From positions 1,054,001-1,118,000 of the forward strand of contig NZ_CP053661.1 of assembly GCF_013177315.1 (NCBI RefSeq): DNA of 64,000 nucleotides. Direction: 5' to 3'. The first letter of the stretch is position 1; the number at the start of each line of letters is the position of its first letter. A program made the translations under genes and the position numbers. Under the pieces are notes generated by a model that saw nothing but the letters and a program-made list of their open reading frames with translations, searched no databases and was not told the DNA's origin. This document shows positions 14,802 through 24,240 of the stretch, one piece after another. Source of the stretch: Thermoleptolyngbya sichuanensis A183 (lineage in GTDB: Bacteria > Cyanobacteriota > Cyanobacteriia > Elainellales > Elainellaceae).

Positions 14802-15083
14802 CTATTCATCTGGCTCGATTGTGCTGGTCAGTCCGTGGCTTTTTAACGTTTCGCAGTAAAACTCAGCATGTTCTTGGGCGCAGGTGATCACTAGCGCAAC
14901 GCCGTTGGTGTGTGCTTCCATCATGATGTTGATGGCCTGCGGAACCGTAAGGTTGGGCACAGTTTTCATCAGCGTTTGAACGACGTATTCCATCGAGTTG
15001 AAATCGTCGTTGTGCAGCAACACGCGATAGCGGGGAGCTAGCTTTCGGGAGGTTGAACGCTGTTCAATAGTCTCGACAGCCAC
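14802..15083 (-). CDS. clpS: ATP-dependent Clp protease adaptor ClpS
   Basis: ClpS delivers N-end-rule substrates to the Clp chaperone-protease. The core PRYRVLLHNDDFNSMEYVV, with the LLHNDD substrate-pocket motif and the downstream helices, is typical. The frame stays open for 45 codons upstream, but this extension is not family-like. The GTG at 15083 (VAVETIEQRST) with AGAGGA upstream gives a 93-residue protein of normal size, so I start there. The C-terminus (SHGLTSTIEPDE) is also family-like. It lies on the minus strand after a long spacer. Confidence 0.93.
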   Translation of the reverse strand: MAVETIEQRSTSRKLAPRYRVLLHNDDFNSMEYVVQTLMKTVPNLTVPQAINIMMEAHTNGVALVITCAQEHAEFYCETLKSHGLTSTIEPDE

Positions 15084-15870
15084 AGTTCTAATCCTCTTTT
15101 TCTGAAAAGTACAGCAACGTAACAGGTTCAGTAACGTAACAGGTGCGGTCATATAGATGCAGTCACGACACACTTGCCTGAATTGCGCCAGTGCAAACCT
15201 GTAGTGACAGCTTAACAAGTCTTATGAAGCGCCTGAAGACACGCCAGAGAGATGCCTTGCAAGTACACGGTTCCGCCTGTAGATGTACCTAGTAAATAAA
15301 TCCTAGTAAATAAATCTAGGAGATACATACGGATGGATGAGTGTGCATCAGCTTGTTCATCCGGCCCAGTCTATTCAGCAGGATGCGTCAAGTAGGCATC
15401 TTGTCATGCATTGACTTGCTCTCTGTGGGCGATCGCCCGTCTGACGTGGCGCTTCGATCAATACCTTAGCGCGAATTCATATTTCTAAATGTTGCTCAAC
15501 ACTCAACCCTACAAAAAACTGACATTGAACGCATCCCAGGTCAAGAGAATATCAACACCTGGGAGTGTCGCACTGCCAGAACTCTGCGCTCCAAAGCGGT
15601 ACTTTCGCAGTCCTCAGCCTTCGGTTCTCAACCTCCGCCAGATGCTCCACCGAAGCAGCACTCTCGGCGTAAAAGTCTGGAGCAGTGCCCCGCCCACTTG
15701 ATAACCCAATTTAGATAGCCCAATTTATAAGATAGAAGAAGGTCAGTCGGCATCAAGTCTCATGGAGCCAGCGCTTCCCTGCCCATGTGAGATCTTTGGC
15801 GGCTGAGCAATCTGCAACTCATCGTCCAAGTAAACGGCTATTCGGGGGCGATCGCCAACTAGAGTCATTC
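15084..15870. other. Intergenic region with a 14 bp tandem duplication
   Basis: About 790 bases without a supported gene between the divergent clpS and the gene at 15871. It holds a perfect two-copy 14 bp tandem repeat (CCTAGTAAATAAAT) at 15288-15301 and 15302-15315 and one HIP1-like octamer near 15430. The promoters of both flanking genes must lie here, but I could not pick them with confidence. Confidence 0.6.
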
Positions 15871-16323
15871 ATGGATTCAGCTTCTACGTTTCATCCCAGC
15901 GAAATCGTCTGCATCGAACATGAAGAAATCCGCCTTTATGCAGAAGTGATCCAGCTTTCTGAAACTCGTCCGGTCTGCTGGCTACGGCCGCTGCTTTTGG
16001 TCACGCTGCTCTCCGAGGAGCAATCCGCGGCCTGCGACGTGAGCGCTCTGGCCAGTTCTATCCCCCCGCTTGGGCGATCGCTAGAATCAGAGAGAATCCA
16101 CAGCATGATCGATCTGCGCGAAGGGGCGGATCTGCTCTTGCCTACTGCACTCATGCGCCATGCGCTGGATGTTGAGCTAATTCCGCTGTGGTCAGCGCTG
16201 CACTCGCTCAAGCCTGCCGCTGAGGGCGATCGCCCCGTTCAAAATCCTTTGCATTCTTTGACACAAAGACTTTGGGCTGCCTATCCTACAATCTTCGAGT
16301 CTTCGGAGAAGAAATGCAGCTAA
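15871..16323 (+). CDS. Hypothetical protein, cyanobacterial type
   Basis: A 150-residue frame counted from the ATG at 15871 (MDSASTFHPSEIVCIEHEEIRLYAEVIQL). The frame is open 28 codons further upstream, but that part contains a HIP1 site and reads as low-value sequence, so I use the internal ATG. The N-terminal half looks like a beta-rich small domain (EIVCIEHEEIRLYAEVIQL..RPVCWLRPLLLV), followed by a helical C-terminus. I do not recognise a family or active-site motif. The gene is convergent with the 64-residue gene at 16327 with only three bases between the stops. Confidence 0.65.
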   Translation: MDSASTFHPSEIVCIEHEEIRLYAEVIQLSETRPVCWLRPLLLVTLLSEEQSAACDVSALASSIPPLGRSLESERIHSMIDLREGADLLLPTALMRHALDVELIPLWSALHSLKPAAEGDRPVQNPLHSLTQRLWAAYPTIFESSEKKCS

Positions 16324-16326
16324 CCC

Positions 16327-16521
16327 CTATGGACTGGGCACTAGGCGCACACGGCCAGCATCCATCTCAGACATCAGCAGTTCCAGAGCTTCATAATCCG
16401 CGTCTGAAATGTATCCCAGTCGGGTCAGTTCATAGTTGATTTCGTTCTCAATGTCAGGGGTCAACTGCTTGATATAGAGGGCTTTGGCAACCAGTTGACG
16501 AATCACATGGGTAGTCTTCAT
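16327..16521 (-). CDS. Small conserved hypothetical protein
   Basis: A 64-residue protein starting MKTTHVIRQLVAKALYIKQLTPDIENEINYEL. It appears all-helical: a first helix, then a segment with ISDADYEALELLMSEMDAG. The combination of a 'LT..IENEIN.EL...G.IS..DY.AL..L' pattern is one I recall from small cyanobacterial proteins without known function. It has no signal peptide and no cysteines. It is convergent with the preceding gene. Confidence 0.7.
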   Translation of the reverse strand: MKTTHVIRQLVAKALYIKQLTPDIENEINYELTRLGYISDADYEALELLMSEMDAGRVRLVPSP

Positions 16522-17161
16522 TGCATTCTTCGCCGCAATGTTTGGGGCATCTCACACTGTTTAAATTGTCGTTCGCTTCTTCGGGAACAGAAGTGATCTC
16601 CACCGAGCGAAACAAGTGATCTAAAACGGGTAATTTTTGTGACCTAAATCACCAAGGCTAGGCGGAAACGGAAGTGAAGGGTTGCAGACGGTTCAGAAAG
16701 TTGAATCCATTCAGGGGCAACATCAGCCTTTAGCCAAATCGCCAAAACTGCTTCGCTTCGGCTCGCTGAGCAAATCTCAGGCTTGTGGGATATTCCAGGG
16801 GCGATCGCAGCGCCGACTGTTCTCAGTGCGATGTGAGGGTAGATGCTAGCGCAATTTGTAGCAAGCCGCACTCGTAGGAACACTTATTTAAATCTTTATA
16901 GAAGAGCGGATTGCTTTTAAAGATTCCGCGAATACACGGAAATAGGCTGGCACGGAACCTGTTGAACGAACTATTTTTCAGGGATCACGGTTTGTGTTCC
17001 CACTCGGTATCAGTTTTGAGGTTCAACGTGTCCGTGTACCGTTGGGATTTAGTCAAGGCAGGCGGATCAAGCCCTTGCCAAGCCGATCTTTTCCATCGAC
17101 TTCCATTCGATTTTCGTTCGGTAGGATTCAACTCAGCCTGAACTCTGAACCCTAAATTCTA
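16522..17161. other. Intergenic region, no gene seen
   Basis: About 640 bases upstream of the repeat element at 17162. Several short frames exist, but none has family features or a convincing start. Base composition is lower in GC than the flanking genes in the part from 16860 to 17160. Confidence 0.5.
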
Positions 17162-17327
17162 AGAGGATGTTTGAAAAGTCCTACTGTTTGTAGCAGGGCG
17201 TGCAAGATCCCCCTAAATCCCCTTTGAAAATAGGGACTTTAAGGCGGTTTACCCCCCTTTTTAAGGGGGGCTGGGGGGGATCTCTGAGTGCTTAACATTA
17301 CAGGCGATACCTTTTCAAACACCCTCT
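17162..17327. mobile_element. MITE-like element, 166 bp with 18 bp imperfect terminal inverted repeats
   Basis: The left end AGAGGATGTTTGAAAAGT (17162-17179) and the right end (17310-17327), read in reverse as AGAGGGTGTTTGAAAAGG, match at 16 of 18 positions. The interior holds runs of C and G (CCCCCCTTTTTAAGGGGGG near 17256) that can fold on themselves, and GATCCCCC motifs. There is no coding capacity. The same interior motif occurs in reverse orientation in the larger element at 50961-51365, so they seem to belong to one family. It lies about 57 bases upstream of the STAS gene and may influence its transcription. Confidence 0.7.
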
Positions 17328-17384
17328 AAACGCGGTTCAATTCTAATTCTTTTTTATCTCTTGTCGGGGTGAAATTAGCTTGTG

Positions 17385-17753
17385 ATGCAAACCTTACTAT
17401 CAGAATCTCTGCTCTCTGAATTTTCGCCAGTCGGTTCTGCTTCAACGACGGTTGTAGAGCCTGTGGGGGCGCTCAATGCCTCAAACGCAGCCCTGTTTCA
17501 ACGACAGTTGGCAACGCTTCTTGCGTCAGATTGTTCGTCCGTGCTGGTCGATCTTAGCCAGGTAGAAACACTCGACAGCGCAGGGCTGATGGTGCTGATT
17601 TCGGCACAAACCGCCGCTCACCAGCACCAAAAGCGATTTGGAATCTGCGGGGTTTCGCCCTCTATCCGCATCATCTTTGAAGTGACACAGCTCGACCGGG
17701 CCTTTACCCTGTTCGAGAGCCGGGCTGACTACGAAGTGTCTCTCGCATCTTGA
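17385..17753 (+). CDS. STAS-domain anti-sigma factor antagonist
   Basis: A 122-residue single STAS domain protein of the SpoIIAA/RsbV kind. The conserved phosphorylation site appears in VETLDSAGLMVL (Ser65 counted from the ATG at 17385; a GTG one codon upstream is an alternative). In partner-switching systems an unphosphorylated antagonist binds an anti-sigma ATPase and frees the sigma factor or another target; phosphorylation of this serine reverses it. The window also has two HATPase-type candidate kinases (27644, 60571) and a PP2C phosphatase (28235) that could act on it, but pairing is inference. It lies directly after a MITE-like element and 160 bases before the radical SAM gene. Confidence 0.9.
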   Translation: MQTLLSESLLSEFSPVGSASTTVVEPVGALNASNAALFQRQLATLLASDCSSVLVDLSQVETLDSAGLMVLISAQTAAHQHQKRFGICGVSPSIRIIFEVTQLDRAFTLFESRADYEVSLAS

Positions 17754-17914
17754 GCCAGACAAACATCACTATGCCTCATCGGGTTCGCCATCGGTTTTGC
17801 CCTCGCATCCTTTCGCCCTTGCCCAAGGTGGCGCTCACCGCGTAGCCCTGTTAGACTCGCGTCGTCCTCGTATACTGGGTGGGTAGGGATTTAGTTTAGC
17901 GAGGCTGGTTTTCT

Positions 17915-20584
17915 GTGGCGATCGCCCTTGAGCAGTTGCTCACCCCCGACATTGCCCGTCCTGCTCGATACCTGGGCAATGAGCTAGGGGCTGTTCACAA
18001 GCCCTGGTCGAATGCAGACATCCGCTGGGTGTTGACCTATCCCGAAGTATACGAGGTCGGCGCATCCAACCTGGGCCACATTATTCTCTACAGCATTCTC
18101 AACGCGCAGCCTCGACAACTGTGCGATCGCGCCTATTTGCCCAGCCCAGACCTGGCCGCCAAGCTCAAGGAATCCCATACGCCCCTATTTGCTGTCGAGT
18201 CTCGCCGTTCCCTGACCGACTTCGACATCCTTGGCTTCAGCCTCAGCTACGAACTGGGCGCAACCAACATCCTGGAAATGCTGAACCTGGCCCAGATTCC
18301 GCTCACCTGGCAAGAGCGGCAGCAGTCTGGGGTCTGGAACGTCGAACAGGGAAGCTTTCCGCTGATTTTTGCGGGCGGACAGACTGCCACTTCCAACCCC
18401 GAACCCTACGCCGACTTTTTCGACTTCATTGCCCTGGGCGATGGCGAAGAACTGCTGCCCGAAATTGGGCTGGTGCTGCAAGAAGGCAAGGCGCAGGCAC
18501 TCAGCCGGGAGGAACTGCTGCTGGATCTGGCTCAGGTTCCCGGTGTCTATGTGCCGCAGTTTTACGAAATGGCTGCGGATGGGGCCGTGCGTCCTCTGCG
18601 GCCAGACGTGCCAGAACGAGTGCTGCGCCGCGTCGCTGCCCCCATGCCCGCCTATTCCATTGGGCTAGTGCCCTACGTGGAAACGGTTCACGATCGCCTA
18701 GTGGTAGAAATTCGCCGGGGCTGCACGCGGGGCTGTCGCTTTTGCCAGCCGGGAATGCTGACTCGCCCAGCGCGAGATGTCGCCCCAGAGCAGGTGATTG
18801 AAACCATCGAGCAGGGAATGCGGGCAACGGGCTACAACGAATTTTCGCTGCTGTCGCTCAGTTGCTCCGACTACCTGGCGCTGCCCGCAGTGGGGCTGGA
18901 AATCAAAAATCGCCTGAAGGATGAAAATATTTCCCTCAGCCTGCCCAGCCAGCGGGTTGACCGGTTTGATGAAAATATTGCCAATATTATCGGCGGTACG
19001 CGCAAGGGCGGGCTGACCTTTGCGCCAGAGGCGGGGACGCAGCGGCTGCGCGACATCATCAATAAAGGCTTAACCAATGAGGAACTGCTGCGGGGCGTGA
19101 AAACTGCCTACGAGCAGGGCTGGGATCGGGTCAAGCTGTATTTCATGATTGGGCTGCCGGGGGAAACGGATGCCGACGTGCTGGGCATTGCCGAAACAAT
19201 GCGCTGGCTCCAGCGGGAGTGTCGGCTGAAGGGGCGCAAGCCGCTGGGCTTTAATGTGACGATTTCCAACTTTACGCCCAAGCCCCACACGCCGTTTCAG
19301 TGGCATTCGGTGTCTACGGCAGAATTTGAGCGTAAGCAAAGGCTGTTGCAGCAGGAATTTCGCACGATTCGTGGGGTGAAGGCGAATTTTACCGATGTGC
19401 GGATTTCGGCGATGGAGGATTTTGTCGGGCGGGGCGATCGCCGCTTGGGGGCCGTTGTGCGTCGCGCTTGGGAACTGGGCGCCCGCGAAGATTCCTGGTG
19501 GGAGAGCCTGGAGCGGGCCTTTGGGGCCTGGACGGAGGCGATCGCCGAAGCCGGACTCACCTGGAAATATCGCCAGGTCGAAAGCGGCGAATGGAACCTA
19601 TTCGATAGCGCCGCCGATGCTTCGGAACTCCCCGCCCCAGACTACAGCGCCCCCCTGCCCTGGGATCACATCGACACAGGCATCAGCAAAACTTGGCTCC
19701 AGGAAGACCTGCGCCGCGCCCTAGAAGCGTCCACCATTCCCGACTGCTCCTTCGACGGTTGCTCCCACTGTGGCGTGTGTGGGGCAGACTTTGGACATAA
19801 CGTGGTCGTGCCGCCGCCGCCAATTCCCCAGTTCCAGCATCACTTTACGCCCGAAACCCACCGCGCCCAGCGGCTACGGGTGCGCTACGGCAAACTGGGC
19901 AGCATGGCGCTGATTGGTCATTTAGATTTGTTGCGCTTGTTTGACCGAGCCATTCGTCGAGCCGCTCTGCCGATTGCCTACACAGGCGGCTTCCACCCCA
20001 GCCCCCGGATCATGGTGGCCAGTGCCCTGCCTTTGGGGTCTACCAGCACGGGCGAGGTCGTCGATTTCGATCTGACGCGAATCCTGGAACCCGCCGAGTT
20101 TCTGGAAAAACTATCGGCCCAACTGCCCCCCGACGTGCCGCTGTATGGCGTGGAGGCGATCGCCCCCGACGGTCCCACCGCCACCCAGCAGCTTGACCAA
20201 GCAGAATATACCCTGGCGATCGCCCTCTCCGCCGATGCGCCCCCAATGCTCTTGCCCCAGCAGCCTGCCCAGTGGTTGCAAGAAATCTTGACCGCCCGTG
20301 AACTCTGGTACGACCAAACCACGAAATCAGGCAAGGTGCAGCAAATCAACTTGCGCGATCGCCTTAGCGAACTGGATCTGCTGCCCCCTGAGCGCTATCC
20401 GGCATCCATCGCTGCCGTCCTGAAAGAGGCTGACCCCAACCAGGCCTTTGCCGTTCGCTACGTCGGCAGTTGCCGCAACGACGGTACGCTCCTCCGCCCA
20501 GAACACCTCCTTCACCTGCTAGAACAAGCTAGCCAGCAGCCGATGCAGATTCTCCACAGCCACCGCGATCGCCTCATGTTCTAG
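17915..20584 (+). CDS. Radical SAM protein fused to a DUF2344 domain (TIGR03960/TIGR03936 type)
   Basis: An 889-residue fusion. The N-terminal part has a B12-binding-like fold (about residues 20-230). The radical SAM core carries the iron-sulfur triad Cys270, Cys274 and Cys277 (RRGCTRGCRFCQPG). A second cysteine cluster follows at residues 610, 615, 618 and 621 (CSFDGCSHCGVCG). From about residue 650 the DUF2344 domain begins (RVRYGKLGSMALIGHLDLLRLFDRA, GGFHPSPR). In many bacteria the two parts are separate genes near an RNase E/G gene, and here rne follows directly. The start is GTG (17915) with a HIP1 site right behind it. The chemical reaction is not known to me; a role in RNA modification or rRNA maturation is a guess from the neighbour. 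Confidence 0.92.
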   Translation: MAIALEQLLTPDIARPARYLGNELGAVHKPWSNADIRWVLTYPEVYEVGASNLGHIILYSILNAQPRQLCDRAYLPSPDLAAKLKESHTPLFAVESRRSLTDFDILGFSLSYELGATNILEMLNLAQIPLTWQERQQSGVWNVEQGSFPLIFAGGQTATSNPEPYADFFDFIALGDGEELLPEIGLVLQEGKAQALSREELLLDLAQVPGVYVPQFYEMAADGAVRPLRPDVPERVLRRVAAPMPAYSIGLVPYVETVHDRLVVEIRRGCTRGCRFCQPGMLTRPARDVAPEQVIETIEQGMRATGYNEFSLLSLSCSDYLALPAVGLEIKNRLKDENISLSLPSQRVDRFDENIANIIGGTRKGGLTFAPEAGTQRLRDIINKGLTNEELLRGVKTAYEQGWDRVKLYFMIGLPGETDADVLGIAETMRWLQRECRLKGRKPLGFNVTISNFTPKPHTPFQWHSVSTAEFERKQRLLQQEFRTIRGVKANFTDVRISAMEDFVGRGDRRLGAVVRRAWELGAREDSWWESLERAFGAWTEAIAEAGLTWKYRQVESGEWNLFDSAADASELPAPDYSAPLPWDHIDTGISKTWLQEDLRRALEASTIPDCSFDGCSHCGVCGADFGHNVVVPPPPIPQFQHHFTPETHRAQRLRVRYGKLGSMALIGHLDLLRLFDRAIRRAALPIAYTGGFHPSPRIMVASALPLGSTSTGEVVDFDLTRILEPAEFLEKLSAQLPPDVPLYGVEAIAPDGPTATQQLDQAEYTLAIALSADAPPMLLPQQPAQWLQEILTARELWYDQTTKSGKVQQINLRDRLSELDLLPPERYPASIAAVLKEADPNQAFAVRYVGSCRNDGTLLRPEHLLHLLEQASQQPMQILHSHRDRLMF

Positions 20585-21366
20585 CGTCCCTCACCCAGCA
20601 CCTGCACCACCCTCCAGACCATAACGGTGCGTTTTTTAACAGATAGCTCTATTCATCTGTCTACAATTAGATATGGGGTTTAAATACGTTTCATCGAGAT
20701 TCTCGCGAGATATCCCAGATGAAGCTTTTACACCCGATGTCCAGAGAAGCGCACGTTTTGAGCCTCAGCCACAGCATTTTTCATCCCTTTCCCCATGTGA
20801 TAGGAATTGTGCAGCGGCTGGTAGCACAATCTTAATGACACGCTATAATGCATTTCAAAAGACGCTGATGCGAACTGAGCGCCCATGTTGCTGCCCGTGG
20901 CTTAATAGGCAGACCGTTTGGGAGGGAGTTCGCCTCCGCAGGTTTTGAGACTGAAGATGAGTCAAATTGGGTACCTGGCTCCAGTGGAAGATGTACCCAG
21001 TTCTATCGAGCTTGACTAGTGTTGCGTCAGGCGGCTTTTGCGGACTCACCTACTGCATCATCCGCAGTTCGTGAGCCAACTCGTGAGGCAATCAGCCCAT
21101 GAGTCGAGCGTTGACAGACCACTAGCAAGCGCTAGCTCCGAGTATCAGAAAGCTCCAGGTATTGAAACGGCAGGCAGCTTTTTAATTGTCTTTACATCCA
21201 GAGAAGTTAGAAGCAGTACGCTGTCGAATCGATGGGTAGTAGGGCATTCCTCGTCTACTCGCCGATACCAGGGTCTTCCGTGTTTACAGATCTACACACA
21301 AAATCACCGCAGAAGCGCATCCCGCGAGTCTGTTCGCTCTGCGTTGCCCCGTTCTGAGGAACTTGA
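20585..21366 (+). promoter_or_regulatory. Long 5' leader and promoter region of rne
   Basis: A 782-base gap without a supported gene precedes rne. A good -10 hexamer TATAAT is at 20844-20849 with no clear -35 box, which would give a leader of about 510 bases. The leader holds short hairpins, for example GGAGGGAGTTCGCCTCC near 20918-20936. Long leaders that RNase E itself cleaves, thereby limiting its own level, are known for RNase E in Escherichia coli and reported in cyanobacteria. That this leader works the same way is inference. Confidence 0.6.
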
Positions 21367-23481
21367 ATGTCAAAACAAATTATTATTGCCGAGCAGCATC
21401 GAATCGCCGCCGTCTTTTCAGGAGACCAAATTCAAGAGCTAATTGTTGCAACAGGTAGCCACCAGGTCAGCGACATTTACCTGGGCATTGTGGAGAATGT
21501 CTTGCCGGGGATTGATGCTGCCTTTGTGAACATTGGAGACAGCGAGCGCAACGGCTTTATCCATGTGTCTGACCTTGGCCCGCTCCGCCTCAAAAAAGCG
21601 GCCGCCCCCATCACCGAACTGCTCGTGCCCCAGCAAAAGGTGCTGGTGCAAATTATGAAAGAGCCGACCGGCAATAAAGGACCCCGGCTCACCGGAAACA
21701 TCAGCTTGCCTGGACGCTATCTGGTATTGATGCCCTCTGGACGGGGCGTGAATCTGTCTCGTCGAATTCGCAATGAAAACGAGCGAAATCGCCTGCGGGC
21801 CTTGGCGATTTTGGTAAAACCAGCGGGTATGGGGCTATTGGTGCGAACCGAAGCGGAAGGCGTGCCAGAAGAAGCCATTATCGAAGATCTGGAAGCGCTG
21901 CAAAAACAGTGGGAAGCTATTCAGCTAGAAGCCGCCAATACCCGTCCGCCCTGTCTGCTGAATCGAGATGATGATTTTATTCAGCGGGTGCTGCGGGATG
22001 TCTACAGCGCTGATGTAAACCGCATTGTGGTGGACTCTCATACGGGGGCAAAGCGCGTTAAACAGCATTTGATGAACTGGAGCGGCGGTAAGGCTCCAGT
22101 CGGCGTGTTGATTGACCACCACCGCGAACGCACGCCCATTCTGGAATATTTTCGGGTGAATGCGGCGATTCGCGAGGCGCTAAAGCCGCGAGTAGACTTG
22201 CCTTCTGGCGGATACATCATCATCGAGCGCACCGAAGCGCTGACGGTGATTGACGTGAACTCTGGCTCCTTTACCCGCTCTGCGACGGCGCGAGAAACCG
22301 TACTGTGGACGAACTGCGAGGCGGCAGCAGAAATTGCCCGCCAACTCCGGCTTCGCAACATTGCCGGGGTGATTGTGGTGGACTTTATCGATATGGATTC
22401 CCACCGAGACAAACTCCAGGTTTTGGAGCAGTTTAACAAGGCGCTGCGGGCTGATAAGGCCCGGCCCCAAATTGCTCAGCTAACGGAACTGGGACTGGTG
22501 GAGCTGACCCGGAAGCGCCAGGGGAAAAATATTTACGAATTGTTTGGAAAGGCGTGTCCAACCTGCGGCGGGTTGGGGCATGTGGTGCATTTGCCCGGAG
22601 ATACCGAAGAGGGGGCTGTGCCTGCTGAAGCGCCCCGCACATTCCCCGCTGCTCATGAATCGCGGGCGGTGCAGTTGCGGGAGCCTTGGGACGCTCCGGA
22701 GTTAGACTTTGGCTCTCCGGCGCTGGCAGAGCAGCAGGAGCTAGATCTGACCAACCACCCCAGCTATCAAGACCGCAACCGAGTTGATAACCGCCGCCGC
22801 CGCCGGAGTCGCCCGCCCCGCTCTGGTGAGCCTGTGATGCGCGGGAATGGGGGGCGATCGCCCGACCTTGAGGCGGATACAGACACGCCCGTTGCGCTTG
22901 AAGAACTGCCCGTGCTGAACGGCTCCACGCCAACCCCAGGGAAAGAGAGCCGAGAGGGGCGAGAAGGGCGCTCAGAAAAGCCGGAGCGGGGTGGACGCGG
23001 GCGACGAGAGCGAGCCGCTGCAGAGCCACAGCAGGTGATCACGGTTGAGATGACCCCAGAGGAGCAAGAGATTTATGCGCTGATGGGGGTTTCGCCGCTG
23101 GTGTTGGCACCGGAACCTGTGAAAGATCCAAAGACAACGGTGGTGATGGTTGCGCTGCCGGGACAGGGGCGACAGGGGGGCAACTCGACGGCTTCTGGCA
23201 CAACTTCTGGTACAACCCCTGGCACAACTTCTGCTAATGGCAGTGGGTTCTCTACCGCCCTGCTCGAAAAAGACGAATCTGCACCAATGCCAGACCCTAT
23301 TCTGAAATCTGCTGCGCCCGTTGAACCTGTGGCACATGCAGAAAGCTTGCCCCCCGAAGCCGCGATCGCCCTGGACAGCCCCGACCCTGAGGACGGCGAT
23401 GCGGCTGGGGATAGCAGCGCCCCTAGTCGTCGTCGCCGCCGTCGCCGCTCGTCTGTGTCAGCCGACGAGTCGGCCTCCTAG
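21367..23481 (+). CDS. rne: Ribonuclease E/G family endoribonuclease
   Basis: A 704-residue RNase E of the shorter cyanobacterial type, which cleaves single-stranded AU-rich RNA in mRNA decay and rRNA/tRNA maturation. It begins with an S1-containing domain (YLGIVENVLPGIDAAFVNIG). The catalytic Mg2+ aspartates are Asp296 (VIDVNSGSFT) and Asp339 (VVDFIDMDS). The Zn-link CPTCGG is at residues 397-402. The C-terminal 280 residues are low-complexity and probably disordered. They end with a run of seven arginines followed by SSV; an arginine-rich nonapeptide at this position binds polynucleotide phosphorylase in cyanobacteria (known from the family). rnhB follows 36 bases downstream, forming an rne-rnhB operon. 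Confidence 0.96.
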   Translation: MSKQIIIAEQHRIAAVFSGDQIQELIVATGSHQVSDIYLGIVENVLPGIDAAFVNIGDSERNGFIHVSDLGPLRLKKAAAPITELLVPQQKVLVQIMKEPTGNKGPRLTGNISLPGRYLVLMPSGRGVNLSRRIRNENERNRLRALAILVKPAGMGLLVRTEAEGVPEEAIIEDLEALQKQWEAIQLEAANTRPPCLLNRDDDFIQRVLRDVYSADVNRIVVDSHTGAKRVKQHLMNWSGGKAPVGVLIDHHRERTPILEYFRVNAAIREALKPRVDLPSGGYIIIERTEALTVIDVNSGSFTRSATARETVLWTNCEAAAEIARQLRLRNIAGVIVVDFIDMDSHRDKLQVLEQFNKALRADKARPQIAQLTELGLVELTRKRQGKNIYELFGKACPTCGGLGHVVHLPGDTEEGAVPAEAPRTFPAAHESRAVQLREPWDAPELDFGSPALAEQQELDLTNHPSYQDRNRVDNRRRRRSRPPRSGEPVMRGNGGRSPDLEADTDTPVALEELPVLNGSTPTPGKESREGREGRSEKPERGGRGRRERAAAEPQQVITVEMTPEEQEIYALMGVSPLVLAPEPVKDPKTTVVMVALPGQGRQGGNSTASGTTSGTTPGTTSANGSGFSTALLEKDESAPMPDPILKSAAPVEPVAHAESLPPEAAIALDSPDPEDGDAAGDSSAPSRRRRRRRSSVSADESAS

Positions 23482-23517
23482 TCAGCCACCGGATGTACCT
23501 GATGTGGAAGAGGGCAG

Positions 23518-24132
23518 ATGGCAGCCGAGCTAATCGCGGGCGTGGATGAGGTCGGGCGGGGGGCGCTGTTTGGGCCCGTGGTGGCCGCCGCCGTGATCTT
23601 GCCAGAAAGTGCCGCTGCTGAGCTGGCTGCCCTCGGCGTGACGGACAGCAAGCTCCTGTCGCCTGTGCAGCGCGATCGCCTGGTGGAACAGGTGCCTCGT
23701 CTTGCGATGGATTGCCGGATTGGCGTTGCCTCGGTGAGGGAAATCGATCGCCTCAATATTTTGCAGGCATCGCTATTGGCCATGCGTCGGGCGATCGCTC
23801 GCCTCAGTCCGCAGCCAGATCTGTGCCTAGTGGATGGCAACCAGCGCATTCCTGGCTTGCCCATTCCCCAGCAGCCGATCATCAAGGGCGACCAGACCTG
23901 TTTGGCGATCGCCGCCGCCAGCATCCTCGCCAAAGTTTGGCGCGATCGCCTGATTGTCCGTCTCTCGGCTCGATATCCCCACTACGACCTGGCCACCAAT
24001 AAGGGATACGGCACGGCGGCCCATCGGCTAGCGCTCCAAACCTACGGCTGTACATCCCAGCATCGCCGCAGCTTCAAGCCCTGCCAGTTGGATGCGTTGC
24101 CAGTTCAGCAGAGGCTCGATGTCGGCTCTTGA
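23518..24132 (+). CDS. rnhB: Ribonuclease HII
   Basis: A 204-residue RNase HII that cuts RNA in RNA-DNA hybrids and single ribonucleotides in DNA. The motif GVDEVGRG (Asp10, Glu11) provides two of the metal ligands. A further acidic residue is in LCLVDGN, and the segment GDQTCLAIAAASILAKVWRD is typical. The ATG at 23518 has GAGGG upstream and lies 36 bases after rne, in agreement with co-transcription. The stop codon is at the start of a 16 bp tandem repeat array. Confidence 0.96.
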   Translation: MAAELIAGVDEVGRGALFGPVVAAAVILPESAAAELAALGVTDSKLLSPVQRDRLVEQVPRLAMDCRIGVASVREIDRLNILQASLLAMRRAIARLSPQPDLCLVDGNQRIPGLPIPQQPIIKGDQTCLAIAAASILAKVWRDRLIVRLSARYPHYDLATNKGYGTAAHRLALQTYGCTSQHRRSFKPCQLDALPVQQRLDVGS

Positions 24133-24172
24133 GATCTTTTCTTGAGGTCTTCTTTTCTTGAGGTCTTCTTGA
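24128..24172. repeat. 16 bp tandem repeat array starting at the rnhB stop
   Basis: A shortened first unit CTTGAGATCTTTT (24128-24140) overlaps the rnhB TGA. It is followed by CTTGAGGTCTTCTTTT (24141-24156) and CTTGAGGTCTTCTTGA (24157-24172), and then by a diverged fourth copy (CTTGAAATCTTTTTTT). Confidence 0.8.
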
Positions 24173-24240
24173 AATCTTTTTTTGAGCCGTACTGTTTGGG
24201 AACAGAGCGCCCGAACTGGGGACTAGGCGCAGTCACTAGC

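Noticed and set aside
15084-15218. A 45-codon upstream extension of ClpS
   Set aside because: It would give a ClpS much longer than the family. A GTG at 15083 with a ribosome-binding site fits better.
16644-16883. A 79-codon minus-strand frame in the spacer before the STAS gene
   Set aside because: It has no motif or start signal and an irregular composition.
20673-20948. A 91-codon frame in the rne leader
   Set aside because: The composition is not protein-like, it has no ribosome-binding site, and it contains the likely -10 box of rne.
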